NCBI GenBank assembly: GCA_021129815.1 | Contig: JAJOKN010000088.1 | Span: forward strand, 1 to 9,037 | DNA from: Desulfotomaculum sp. | GTDB lineage: Bacteria > Bacillota > Desulfotomaculia > Desulfotomaculales > Desulfohalotomaculaceae | Reading direction: 5' to 3' | Length of the DNA: 9,037 bases | Notes under the pieces: generated by a model | What the model was told of the DNA's origin: nothing | The model's database searches: none | Seen by the model: the letters and a program-made list of their open reading frames with translations, nothing else | Part shown: positions 1 through 6,748 of the stretch, piece by piece | Layout: each line of letters opens with the position of its first letter | How positions within the stretch are numbered: position 1 is the stretch's first letter | Position numbers and translations under genes: made by a program

Positions 1-165
1 AAAAGAGATATACTTTGTTGGCAATAAAATTTAGCGAACGAGAAAAAAACATAGTTGGTTTTGAGTGGGAGAGGGTTTAGAATGTGCTAAAAAATGCCGA
101 GATAAATAAGCAGATAAAGATTAAGGAAGGCTTTTACTTTATTAGGGAAAAAATTTAAATTTTTA

Positions 166-171
166 TATAAT
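166..171 (+). promoter_or_regulatory. Possible -10 element upstream of pseB
   Basis: A perfect TATAAT lies in a very AT-rich stretch about 32 bases before the pseB start. No convincing -35 box is present: the hexamer at the right distance, TTAGGG at 142-147, shares only its first two bases with TTGACA. In sequence this AT-rich a chance TATAAT is likely. It is listed because it is the best candidate for a sigma-A promoter ahead of the first gene, and all the genes downstream run in the same direction. Confidence 0.25.
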
Positions 172-203
172 TAAAAAATATTATTTCAATTGAGGTGTTG
201 AAT

Positions 204-1208
204 GTGTTTGATAATAAATCGATATTAGTTACTGGTGGGACAGGATCCTTTGGCAAACAGTTTGTAAAAACTATACTTAAAAAATACAAACCAAGAAGAG
301 TGATAGTGTTTTCTCGAGATGAGCTAAAGCAATTTGAAATGCAGCAGGAGTTCAACTCGCTTGCGATGCGCTACTTTATCGGTGATGTACGAGATGTAGA
401 TCGCTTAAAACAAGCTATGCGCGGCGTTGACTATGTAGTTCACGCTGCTGCGTTAAAACAAGTACCTGCGGCAGAGTACAACCCAATGGAATGCATAAAG
501 ACCAACATAAACGGAGCTCAAAATGTCATAATTGCTGCCATTGAAAACGAGGTAGAAAGAGTTATAGCCCTTTCTACTGATAAAGCAGCAGCTCCAATAA
601 ACTTATATGGAGCTACAAAGCTTGCATCGGACAAGCTATTTATAGCTGCCAACAACATCACGGGAAGGCGCAAAACTAGATTCAGCGTAGTTCGCTATGG
701 AAATGTCGTAGGCTCTCGTGGTTCAGTCGTGCCGTTTTTTAAAAAACTAGTTAGTGAAGGAGCTAAGGAGCTGCCTGTTACTCATCCTGAAATGACGCGC
801 TTTTGGATTACCCTTGAACAAGGCGTTGAGTTTGTGATAAAAAGCTTTTATAGGATGCAAGGAGGAGAGCTTTTTGTTCCGAAAATTCCTTCTATGAGAA
901 TTATGGACTTGGTGGAATCAATTGCGCCGGGCATATCTGTTAAGATAATCGGCATCCGGCCGGGAGAAAAGCTTCACGAAGTCATGATAACTTCTGATGA
1001 TTCGTATCGCACGTTAGAGTTTCACGACCATTATGTAATACAGCCTACTATTTCTTTTACGCGTAAAATCAATTATGAAATAAATGCTTTGGGAGAAAGA
1101 GGTGTGCCTGTTGAACCGGGATTTGAGTATAACTCTGCTAACAATCCGGTATTTTTGACAGTTGAACAACTGAGGAAGATGAATAGCGATGAGGAGAGAG
1201 AGGGATAA
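204..1208 (+). CDS. pseB: PseB, UDP-GlcNAc 4,6-dehydratase (inverting, 5-epimerising)
   Basis: Cytoplasmic short-chain dehydrogenase/reductase of the extended FlaA1/PseB type. It catalyses the first step of pseudaminic acid synthesis, converting UDP-GlcNAc to UDP-2-acetamido-2,6-dideoxy-beta-L-arabino-hexos-4-ulose. The NAD(P)-binding glycine motif GGTGSFG is at residues 11-17. The catalytic region STDKAAAPINLYGATK supplies D126, K127, Y135 and K139, equivalent to the Asp-Lys and YxxxK residues of FlaA1. At 334 residues it has the usual family length. I chose the GTG at 204 because GAGGTG at 192-197 then sits 6 bases upstream as the ribosome binding site, and the protein begins MFDNKSILVTGG as relatives do. 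A GTG at 195 would overlap that site. The stop codon abuts the pseC ATG with no gap, so the two are surely co-transcribed. A retaining dehydratase of the legionaminic type is a less likely alternative given the PseC and PseI partners. Confidence 0.93.
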   Translation: MFDNKSILVTGGTGSFGKQFVKTILKKYKPRRVIVFSRDELKQFEMQQEFNSLAMRYFIGDVRDVDRLKQAMRGVDYVVHAAALKQVPAAEYNPMECIKTNINGAQNVIIAAIENEVERVIALSTDKAAAPINLYGATKLASDKLFIAANNITGRRKTRFSVVRYGNVVGSRGSVVPFFKKLVSEGAKELPVTHPEMTRFWITLEQGVEFVIKSFYRMQGGELFVPKIPSMRIMDLVESIAPGISVKIIGIRPGEKLHEVMITSDDSYRTLEFHDHYVIQPTISFTRKINYEINALGERGVPVEPGFEYNSANNPVFLTVEQLRKMNSDEEREG

Positions 1209-2372
1209 ATGAAATACATACCTTATGGCAGGCAAAACATAAACGAGCAGGATATAGAAGCAGTGATAGAAGTGCTAAGGTCCGACTGGATCACTCAAGG
1301 TCCTGCTATTGAGCGTTTTGAGCGTGCTGTCGCAGAATATTGCGGCACTAAATATGCTGTCGCGGTTAGCAGCGCAACTGCTGCGCTTCACATTGCCTGC
1401 CTAGCTGCTGGCTTAAAACCCAAGGACATACTTTGGACATCTCCAAACACATTTGTAGCTTCTGCTAACTGCGGGTTGTACTGCAAAGCTTTTGTGGACT
1501 TTGTTGATATAGACAGCCGAACTTATAACATAAGCCTAGAAAAGCTAGCAGAAAAACTTAAATTAGCAAAAAAGAAAGGCAAGCTGCCAAAGGTTCTAAT
1601 ACCTGTGCACTTTGCAGGACAGTCATGCCAGATGAAAGAGATAAGAGAGCTAACAAAAGAATACGACATAACCATCATTGAAGACGCTGCCCACGCTATA
1701 GGCGGCAAATACCTAGGTCAAAAAATAGGCTGCTGTGCCTATTCCGATATGACAGTCTTTAGCTTTCACCCTGTAAAGATAATTACAACTGGCGAAGGAG
1801 GAATGATAACTACCAATTGCAAAGATTTATATGAAAAACTTATGCGTTTGCGCACGCACGGCATTACCCGCAACAAAAGTCAAATGGAAGGAGAACCACA
1901 CGGTCCTTGGTATTATCAGCAAATTGAGTTAGGTTATAATTACCGTATTACGGATATCCAAGCTGCTTTAGGCTTAAGCCAGCTAAAGCGCATAGATGAA
2001 TTTATAAAAAGAAGACATGAACTGGCAAATCGCTATAACAACGCACTAAAAGACTTGCCGCTGATTTTACCTTGGCAACATCCGGATATTTATTCTGCTT
2101 ATCATCTTTATGTGATTCAACTTGATACGCAAAAAACGACCAAAACACGGCGATATGTGTTTGAAGAGCTCAGGAAAAGAGATATTGGCGTAAACGTGCA
2201 TTACATTCCCGTTCATACTCAGCCATATTACAAAAAGCTGGGCTTTAAGGAAGGGGATTTTCCTGCAGCAGAAGAATACTACAGCAGAGCAATAACTCTG
2301 CCTTTATATTACGACCTTACAGAAAAAGAGCAGGATTATGTGATTGATGTGTTGAAGAAAACACTTTTATGA
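1209..2372 (+). CDS. pseC: PseC, UDP-4-amino-4,6-dideoxy-N-acetyl-beta-L-altrosamine transaminase
   Basis: PLP-dependent aminotransferase of the DegT/DnrJ/EryC1 family. It adds an amino group at C4 of the PseB product, using glutamate as donor in characterised members. The opening MKYIPYGRQNINEQDIEAV and SDWITQGP (residues 25-32) are typical. The PLP-phosphate contact region is VAVSSATAALH (51-61). D159 in the IIEDAAHAIGG segment should pair with the pyridine nitrogen. K190 in FSFHPVKIITTGEGG is the Schiff-base lysine. The C-terminal GVNVHYIPVHTQPYYK segment is also characteristic. Its 387 residues match the family. It starts directly after the pseB stop, with purine-rich GAGGAGAGAGAGGG just upstream acting as ribosome binding site inside the end of pseB. 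The DegT family includes many sugar aminotransferases; the PseC call rests on adjacency to pseB and on sequence character. Confidence 0.92.
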   Translation: MKYIPYGRQNINEQDIEAVIEVLRSDWITQGPAIERFERAVAEYCGTKYAVAVSSATAALHIACLAAGLKPKDILWTSPNTFVASANCGLYCKAFVDFVDIDSRTYNISLEKLAEKLKLAKKKGKLPKVLIPVHFAGQSCQMKEIRELTKEYDITIIEDAAHAIGGKYLGQKIGCCAYSDMTVFSFHPVKIITTGEGGMITTNCKDLYEKLMRLRTHGITRNKSQMEGEPHGPWYYQQIELGYNYRITDIQAALGLSQLKRIDEFIKRRHELANRYNNALKDLPLILPWQHPDIYSAYHLYVIQLDTQKTTKTRRYVFEELRKRDIGVNVHYIPVHTQPYYKKLGFKEGDFPAAEEYYSRAITLPLYYDLTEKEQDYVIDVLKKTLL

Positions 2373-2576
2373 TATATGTTATTGCTTTATGTCTAACTGG
2401 TTTGAAGATGTCTTGGATACGCTAAGTATCAAGCTGGAGGCTTTAAAAATTTATCAATCAGAGATGCGCAAGCTATGCGCTCAATTGAAGCTGTAGAACA
2501 TCTTGCAAGGTGGAGAGGGGCATCAGCTAGGGTAAAAGCAGCAGAAGCATTTGTTTTAGGAAGAAATTTAGCATAA
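2373..2576 (+). pseudogene. Remnant of a PIG-L (LmbE-type) deacetylase, C-terminal part only
   Basis: The space between pseC and pseI holds what reads as the last ~65 residues of a PIG-L family N-acetyl-sugar deacetylase, split over two frames. From 2374 one frame gives SNWFEDVLDTLSIKLEALK followed by IYQSEMR, then runs to a TAG at 2494-2496. A second frame continues from about 2478 with RSIEAVEHLARWRGASARV and KAAEAFVLGR to a TAA at 2574-2576. Together they resemble the family's C-terminal end (a helix with K-(I/L)-x-A-L, then an alanine-rich helix with RG and a final AEAF). The frame break lies near 2470-2480. The catalytic N-terminal half, with its zinc-binding motif, is absent, so no activity is expected. 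PIG-L genes occur in some nonulosonate clusters, and the remnant suggests this locus once had one. Identification is from recall of the family pattern, not a search. Confidence 0.6.
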
Positions 2577-2597
2577 GCTTTTATTTTTAAAAAATTC

Positions 2598-2603
2598 AAG
2601 GAG
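2598..2603 (+). promoter_or_regulatory. Ribosome binding site of pseI
   Basis: AAGGAG lies 13 bases before the ATG at 2617, slightly farther than usual. No other in-frame start codon lies between the two, so this site and start belong together. It provides an independent translation start for pseI after the decayed deacetylase remnant. Confidence 0.6.
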
Positions 2604-2616
2604 ACGAATATACTTA

Positions 2617-3666
2617 ATGAAAGAAATTACTATTTGCAATGTGAAAATCGGTCTAAATCATCCGCCGTTTATCGTTGCTGAGATGTCTGGCAATCACAAT
2701 CAATCGCTTGAGCGAGCGTTAAAAATAGTAGAGACAGCAGCCAAAGCTGGTGTTCATGCTGTAAAGCTTCAAACTTATACAGCAGGCACAATGACCTTAG
2801 ATATTGAAGAAGGGGAATTTTACATAGATGAGCCGGGCAACTTATGGCGAGGGCAATCTTTATATAAGTTATACCAAAAAGCATACACGCCGTGGGAGTG
2901 GCACAAGCCCATTTTTGATAAATGCAAAGAGCTAGGGCTAATATGCTTTAGCACGCCTTTTGATGAAACAGCTGTTGATTTTTTGGAATCTCTAGATGTG
3001 CCGTGCTACAAGATAGCAGCATTTGAAAATACTGATATTCCGCTGATACGCAAAATTGCTAAAACAAAGAAACCAATGATTATTTCAACTGGAATGGCTA
3101 CCGTGGCAGAGCTTGATGAAACAGTGCGGGCTGCAAGAGAGGAAGGATGCGATGACATAATACTTTTAAAATGCACCAGCACTTATCCTGCATTGCCGGA
3201 GAACTCAAACTTACGCACTATACCGCATATGCGAGAGCTGTTTAAGTGTCAGGTGGGTTTATCAGACCACACTTTAGGCATAGGAGTAGCAGTAGCAGCT
3301 GTTGCTTTCGGCGCAGTATTAATTGAAAAACACTTTACTCTTTCAAGAGCTGAAGGTGGAGTTGATGCAGCGTTTTCTATGGAGCCAGAAGAGATGCGTG
3401 CTTTAGTTTTAGAGACTGAGCGAGCTTGGCAGGCATTGGGAGAAGTGAAATACGGCTACGTTGAAGCAGAAAAAAACTCTGTAAAATCAAGGCGGTCTTT
3501 GTATGTGGTAAAAGATATGAAAGCAGGAGAAGCTTTTACAAAAGAAAATTTAAAAACAATACGCCCCGGACTTGGGCTGCCGCCAAAATATTATGATATT
3601 TTGCTTGGCAAGAAGGTAAAAAGAGATGTTAAAAAAGGCACGCCTGTGAGCTGGGACTTGATATAA
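2617..3666 (+). CDS. pseI: PseI, pseudaminic acid synthase
   Basis: Cytoplasmic NeuB-family synthase. It condenses phosphoenolpyruvate with 2,4-diacetamido-2,4,6-trideoxy-L-altrose to form pseudaminic acid. The N-terminal TIM barrel (about residues 15-270) begins PPFIVAEMSGNHNQSLERAL and carries KLQTYTAGTMTLD (50-62), LKCTSTYP (184-191), GLSDHT (214-219) and IEKHF (236-240). H218 and H239 match the metal-binding histidines of NeuB. A SAF (antifreeze-like) domain follows from about residue 290, with SRRSLYVVKD, RPGLGLPPKYYDILLGKK (316-333) and a GTPV ending. The LYxLYxxAxTPxEWH pattern (83-96) and RPxxGLxPKxY point to PseI rather than NeuB or LegI. The length, 349 residues, is normal. It lies downstream of pseC and the deacetylase remnant, and 25 bases before the methyltransferase gene. 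Confidence 0.92.
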   Translation: MKEITICNVKIGLNHPPFIVAEMSGNHNQSLERALKIVETAAKAGVHAVKLQTYTAGTMTLDIEEGEFYIDEPGNLWRGQSLYKLYQKAYTPWEWHKPIFDKCKELGLICFSTPFDETAVDFLESLDVPCYKIAAFENTDIPLIRKIAKTKKPMIISTGMATVAELDETVRAAREEGCDDIILLKCTSTYPALPENSNLRTIPHMRELFKCQVGLSDHTLGIGVAVAAVAFGAVLIEKHFTLSRAEGGVDAAFSMEPEEMRALVLETERAWQALGEVKYGYVEAEKNSVKSRRSLYVVKDMKAGEAFTKENLKTIRPGLGLPPKYYDILLGKKVKRDVKKGTPVSWDLI

Positions 3667-3691
3667 ATAATTATAAAGGAGAATTGTTTTT

Positions 3692-4804
3692 ATGAAAGAT
3701 TTAAAAACAGCCATATACGGAGCAGGAAGCATTGGAAAAAAGTTATTAAAGGTTTTTAATAAAAAAAATATAAAGGTAGATTTTTTTATTGATCAATATA
3801 CTGACAAAGCAGACTTAGGGGGTATACCTGTTTATAGATTAAAAGATGCGCCTAGAGATGCTGTTGTTTACGTAACTGTTGTGGATAGCGTTTCTAATAA
3901 TATACCTAAATCAGTTATGGAAATAATAGATGACAGATATTGGTTTTCTTCTAATGTTTTGTCTGAGTGCGGCTTTTTTAAAGTGATAGATTTTGCAGAC
4001 ACACTAAAGCAATTTCCAGAAGTTATTAAAGAGTTTTTGGAAGATGAGAAGTTGTGGTGGTGCGAGGAAAAGAGCAAGATGTTAAATTATCAAGAATTGG
4101 AAAAAATGAGAGAACTTTTAAGGGATAAAGAGAGCAAGGATATATTAAACAAACTGGTAAAATTTAGAGAAAGTCTCAGCTATGAATTTTATCCTTTTCC
4201 TACAAAAGAAGTGCAGTATTTTCCAAAAGAAATTATTCCAAGAAGCTGGAAAGAGATTAACTTTGTAGATGTTGGTGCTTTTACAGGTGATACCTTGCCG
4301 TGGCTGTTTTATTTTTATGAAAATAAAGTAAAATCAGTTGTGTGCTTTGAACCAGATAAAGAAAACGCTATAAGGTTAAGCAGCACTATAGAAAGATTAA
4401 AAAAACTATATCCTAAAACAGAATTTATAACTGTTCCTGCAGCGGTGTGGGATTCTGAAGGTTTTATTGGGTTTGATTTTAAGGCTGCTGGCTCTAAGGT
4501 ATGCGAAGATTCAAAAAATATTGTTCCGCTAGTTACTCTTGATAAAGTGCTGTCCGGTTATTCCCCGACGTACATAAAGATGGACATAGAAGGTGCTGAG
4601 TTAGAAGCAATTAAAGGAGCAGAAAAACTGATAAAAACAGCAAAGCCATACTTGGCTATTTCAATTTACCACAAGCCAGAAGACCTATGGCAGATTCCAT
4701 TGTTCGTAAGCGAGAGATTTTCTTTTTATGATCTTTACATTAGAGTTCATGGGAATTTTGGACTTGAGACAATTCTTTACTGTGTGTCTAAAAGGGACTT
4801 TTAA
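3692..4804 (+). CDS. FkbM-family methyltransferase with N-terminal nucleotide-binding-like domain
   Basis: Probable S-adenosylmethionine-dependent O-methyltransferase. The FkbM domain covers about residues 188-345: motif I is FVDVGAFTGDT (191-201), the acidic strand end is CFEPDKENA (218-226), and the later family motif is YIKMDIEGAELEAIKGAE (294-311). Residues 1-95 form a separate segment with AIYGAGSIGKKLL (7-19) followed by FFIDQ and GGIPVYRL. This resembles the nucleotide-binding Rossmann-like domain often fused to FkbM enzymes and PglD-type acyltransferases. A charged, probably helical linker spans about 100-185. AAAGGAG at 3675-3681 sits 10 bases before the ATG. The stop codon (4802-4804) overlaps the ribosome binding site of the next gene, so translation is likely coupled. 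The substrate is unknown; from context I infer a nonulosonic acid, its acyl substituent, or a sugar of the same glycan. No signal peptide or membrane segment is seen. Confidence 0.8.
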   Translation: MKDLKTAIYGAGSIGKKLLKVFNKKNIKVDFFIDQYTDKADLGGIPVYRLKDAPRDAVVYVTVVDSVSNNIPKSVMEIIDDRYWFSSNVLSECGFFKVIDFADTLKQFPEVIKEFLEDEKLWWCEEKSKMLNYQELEKMRELLRDKESKDILNKLVKFRESLSYEFYPFPTKEVQYFPKEIIPRSWKEINFVDVGAFTGDTLPWLFYFYENKVKSVVCFEPDKENAIRLSSTIERLKKLYPKTEFITVPAAVWDSEGFIGFDFKAAGSKVCEDSKNIVPLVTLDKVLSGYSPTYIKMDIEGAELEAIKGAEKLIKTAKPYLAISIYHKPEDLWQIPLFVSERFSFYDLYIRVHGNFGLETILYCVSKRDF

Positions 4805-4809
4805 GGAGG
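4803..4809 (+). promoter_or_regulatory. Strong ribosome binding site that fixes a TTG start
   Basis: AAGGAGG, a full anti-Shine-Dalgarno match, overlaps the stop codon of the methyltransferase gene and precedes TTG at 4821 by 11 bases. It favours this TTG over the in-frame ATG at 4728, which lies inside the methyltransferase gene. Confidence 0.7.
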
Positions 4810-4820
4810 CTTATATAACT

Positions 4821-5924
4821 TTGTTCAAATTGGGCATATTGGGTGGCGGGTTAAATTCTGTAGTAGGTTATGTGCATTTTGTTGCCAGTCAAATGGACAA
4901 TAAAATGGAAGTGGTTTCAGGAGTTTTTAGCAGAGATGTTGAAGTAAATAAAAGTACAGCACGATATTGGAAAGTGGAACGATTTTATGATTCTATAGAT
5001 GATTTTATAAAAAACGAGATGGGCAAGTTAGATGTTGTTTCAGTATTGCTACCAACTCCTGAACACTTTGAAGTAGTAAAAAAACTGCTTGAAAATAATT
5101 TTGCTGTTATATGTGAGAAGCCGTTATTTTCTTCGTTAGATGAATTTTATGAGTTAGAAAAAGCTGTAGATATTAGCGATAAGTTCCTTGTAATAACTTA
5201 TAATTACATTGCTTATCCAATTCTTTACGAGCTTAGAAAGATGATTTTAGATGGTGTTTTAGGTAATATAATCAATGTTCACCTAGAAATGCCGCAAGAG
5301 AGTTTTTTGAGGCCTCCTAAGTTTGTGGATTATCCGCCGAAGTGGCGGAAAAAAGACGGCAGAATTCCAGGGATAGCATTAGACTTGGTATCTCATTTGC
5401 TTAGTTTATCAAAATATCTTGTAGATAAAAAGGTGACGACGGTTTATTCCGCGTTTAATTCATTTTCTCCTTATGATGTAGCTGATGATGTAAAGGTGTT
5501 ATTTGACTACGAAGATAAAGCAACTGGTTTTATGTGGGCGAGCAAGGTAGCTCTTGGCAACAGAAATGGAATGAAAATAGCTGTTTATGGCACAAAAGCT
5601 TCAGCTGTGTGGATTCAAGAAGAACCTGAGAAGATAATTTTAAGCTACAGCGATGGGAGAAAGTGCATTTTTGATAGAGGAAGCGAGCTTGAAATTTCTA
5701 AAGTTAGGATATTCAATCGGATGTCTGCAGGACATCCTGCAGGATTTATAGAAGCTTTTGCAAATCTTTATTGTGAAATAGCAGATGCATTGGAGAGTTA
5801 TTTAAGAGGAGAAGGATATGGCGATAGCCCTTTAATATGGACTTATGAAAAAGAGAAAGAAAATTTTAAAATTTTAGATGCAATTGTGAAATCATTTGAA
5901 AACGGTGAGAGGGTGAGGTTATGA
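4821..5924 (+). CDS. Gfo/Idh/MocA-family NAD(P)-dependent oxidoreductase
   Basis: Probable sugar or sugar-derivative dehydrogenase/reductase. Numbered from the TTG start, the Rossmann nucleotide-binding motif LGILGGGLNS is at residues 4-13. The family catalytic motif CEKP is at 98-101, with K100 as the usual hydride-transfer lysine, and D188/H192 in LDLVSH correspond to the family's DxxxH pair. The C-terminal SAGHPAGFIEAFANLY segment is typical of members in surface-glycan loci. The protein is 367 residues, within the family range. The longer frame from ATG 4728 would add 31 residues of out-of-frame methyltransferase sequence and displace the Rossmann motif from the N-terminus, so I reject it. 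It overlaps the next gene by ATGA, indicating translational coupling with the cytidylyltransferase. The substrate cannot be read from sequence. A redox change on the nonulosonic acid or its precursor is a reasonable guess from context. Confidence 0.85.
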   Translation: MFKLGILGGGLNSVVGYVHFVASQMDNKMEVVSGVFSRDVEVNKSTARYWKVERFYDSIDDFIKNEMGKLDVVSVLLPTPEHFEVVKKLLENNFAVICEKPLFSSLDEFYELEKAVDISDKFLVITYNYIAYPILYELRKMILDGVLGNIINVHLEMPQESFLRPPKFVDYPPKWRKKDGRIPGIALDLVSHLLSLSKYLVDKKVTTVYSAFNSFSPYDVADDVKVLFDYEDKATGFMWASKVALGNRNGMKIAVYGTKASAVWIQEEPEKIILSYSDGRKCIFDRGSELEISKVRIFNRMSAGHPAGFIEAFANLYCEIADALESYLRGEGYGDSPLIWTYEKEKENFKILDAIVKSFENGERVRL

Positions 5925-6661
5925 AAATAGGAGCAATCATCCAAGCAAGAATGTCTTCTACTAGATTACCGGGAAAGGTTTTGAAATTTTTGCCTTATGA
6001 CAGTGAAATAACTGTTTTAGAACAAGTGATAAGGCGAACTAAAAAATCTAATTTGGTTGATGAAATAATTATAGCTACTACTACAGGTGCAGAAGATGAC
6101 GATATAATAGCGATTGCTAAGAAGGAAGATGTCAAGTGGTTTCGCGGAAGCTTACTTGATGTGTTAGAAAGATATTATTTAGCAGCTAAGGAAAACAAGT
6201 TAAATGTTATATTGAGAGTTACAAGCGATTGCCCTTGTATAGATTGGGATGTTATGGATAGATCGCTTGAAAAGCTATTAAAAGAAAATTTGGACTACGT
6301 AGGCAGCAGCGGCCACCCAAGAGGATGTGGAGATGTAGAGTGTATGACGTTTTCTACACTTGAAAGAACGCATTTGGAAGCAGATAAGGATTTTGAAAGA
6401 GAGCATGTATGCCCGTATATTTACAAAACAGCACCGCATAAGTTTAAAATAGGCGAGATAAAGGCAAAAGAAAAGCTCTTTGCGCCTGATATAAGAGTTA
6501 CGTTGGATACTTTAGAAGACTATGCTGTGCTGTGTGCAATATTTGATTTTCTTTATGACAAGAACCCATTTTTTCAAACTCAGGATGTAATAGAGCTTTT
6601 CAACAAAAAGCCATGGCTTAAGTTCATAAATCAACACGTCGTTCAAAAGACTGTTGGTTAA
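5921..6661 (+). CDS. pseF: SpsF/PseF-type cytidylyltransferase (CMP-nonulosonate synthetase)
   Basis: Nucleotidyltransferase of the SpsF family (COG1861 type), expected to activate the nonulosonic acid with CTP to the CMP-sugar donor. The N-terminal IIQARMSSTRLPGKVL (residues 6-21) is the signature nucleotide-binding loop, with R10, R15 and K19 probably contacting CTP. WFRGSLLDVLERY (73-85), LRVTSDCPCID (98-108), REHVCPYI (160-167) and RVTLDTLEDY (starting near 192) follow in the normal family order. The length of 246 residues is typical. It overlaps the upstream oxidoreductase gene by four bases (ATGA), with GTGAGG just upstream as ribosome binding site. The assignment as PseF, rather than a cytidylyltransferase for another sugar acid, depends on the PseB, PseC and PseI genes nearby. 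Confidence 0.82.
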   Translation: MKIGAIIQARMSSTRLPGKVLKFLPYDSEITVLEQVIRRTKKSNLVDEIIIATTTGAEDDDIIAIAKKEDVKWFRGSLLDVLERYYLAAKENKLNVILRVTSDCPCIDWDVMDRSLEKLLKENLDYVGSSGHPRGCGDVECMTFSTLERTHLEADKDFEREHVCPYIYKTAPHKFKIGEIKAKEKLFAPDIRVTLDTLEDYAVLCAIFDFLYDKNPFFQTQDVIELFNKKPWLKFINQHVVQKTVG

Positions 6662-6663
6662 AA

Positions 6664-6731
6664 GACGAAAGAACCAAAAGACAAAAAGATTAAAAGGCTG
6701 CAAGATTAAAGGATTACAAGATATTAAGAAG
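6664..6731 (+). repeat. Degenerate 16-bp tandem repeats, purine-rich spacer
   Basis: The spacer between the cytidylyltransferase and hydrolase genes is strongly purine-rich on the + strand and built of imperfect 16-base units. GATTAAAAGGCTGCAA (6688-6703) and GATTAAAGGATTACAA (6704-6719) agree at 12 of 16 positions. GACGAAAGAACCAAAA (6664-6679) and GACAAAAAGATTAAAA (6680-6695) agree at 11 of 16, though the second overlaps the first unit of the other pair. A partial GATATTAAGAAG follows at 6720-6731. No stem-loop or uridine run is present, so it does not look like a terminator. It may be slippage-derived filler; a regulatory role is unproven. Confidence 0.45.
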
Positions 6732-6748
6732 TATAGGGGTAATTTTAT

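Noticed and set aside
3..158. A reading frame open to the left edge, ending at TAG 78-80 and, in the same frame, continuing to TAA 156-158 with a NKQIKIKEGFYFIREKI ending
   Set aside because: It might be the end of an upstream gene or a broken remnant, and the GFYF part faintly recalls a winged-helix C-terminus. It is too short, has an internal stop and has no firm family match. Another frame from the left edge stops at 32-34 and is equally possible.
195..203. pseB start at GTG 195
   Set aside because: The GTG overlaps the GAGGTG that is the likely ribosome binding site. GTG 204 has correct spacing and gives the family-like N-terminus.
1014..1235. Minus-strand open frames of 60-73 codons across the window (for example here and at 2669-2884, 3868-4077 and 8081-8272)
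   Set aside because: All lie opposite well-supported + strand genes, have no recognisable domains and look like antisense shadows.
4728..4820. Longer oxidoreductase start at ATG 4728
   Set aside because: It lies inside the methyltransferase gene, places 31 unrelated residues before the Rossmann motif, and ignores the AAGGAGG plus TTG at 4821.
5725..5742. Inverted repeat CTGCAGGACATCCTGCAG, able to form a 7-bp stem with a 4-base loop
   Set aside because: It encodes the SAGHPAG segment of the oxidoreductase, a conserved family motif whose AG-HP-AG symmetry explains the palindrome. No T run follows, so it is not a terminator.
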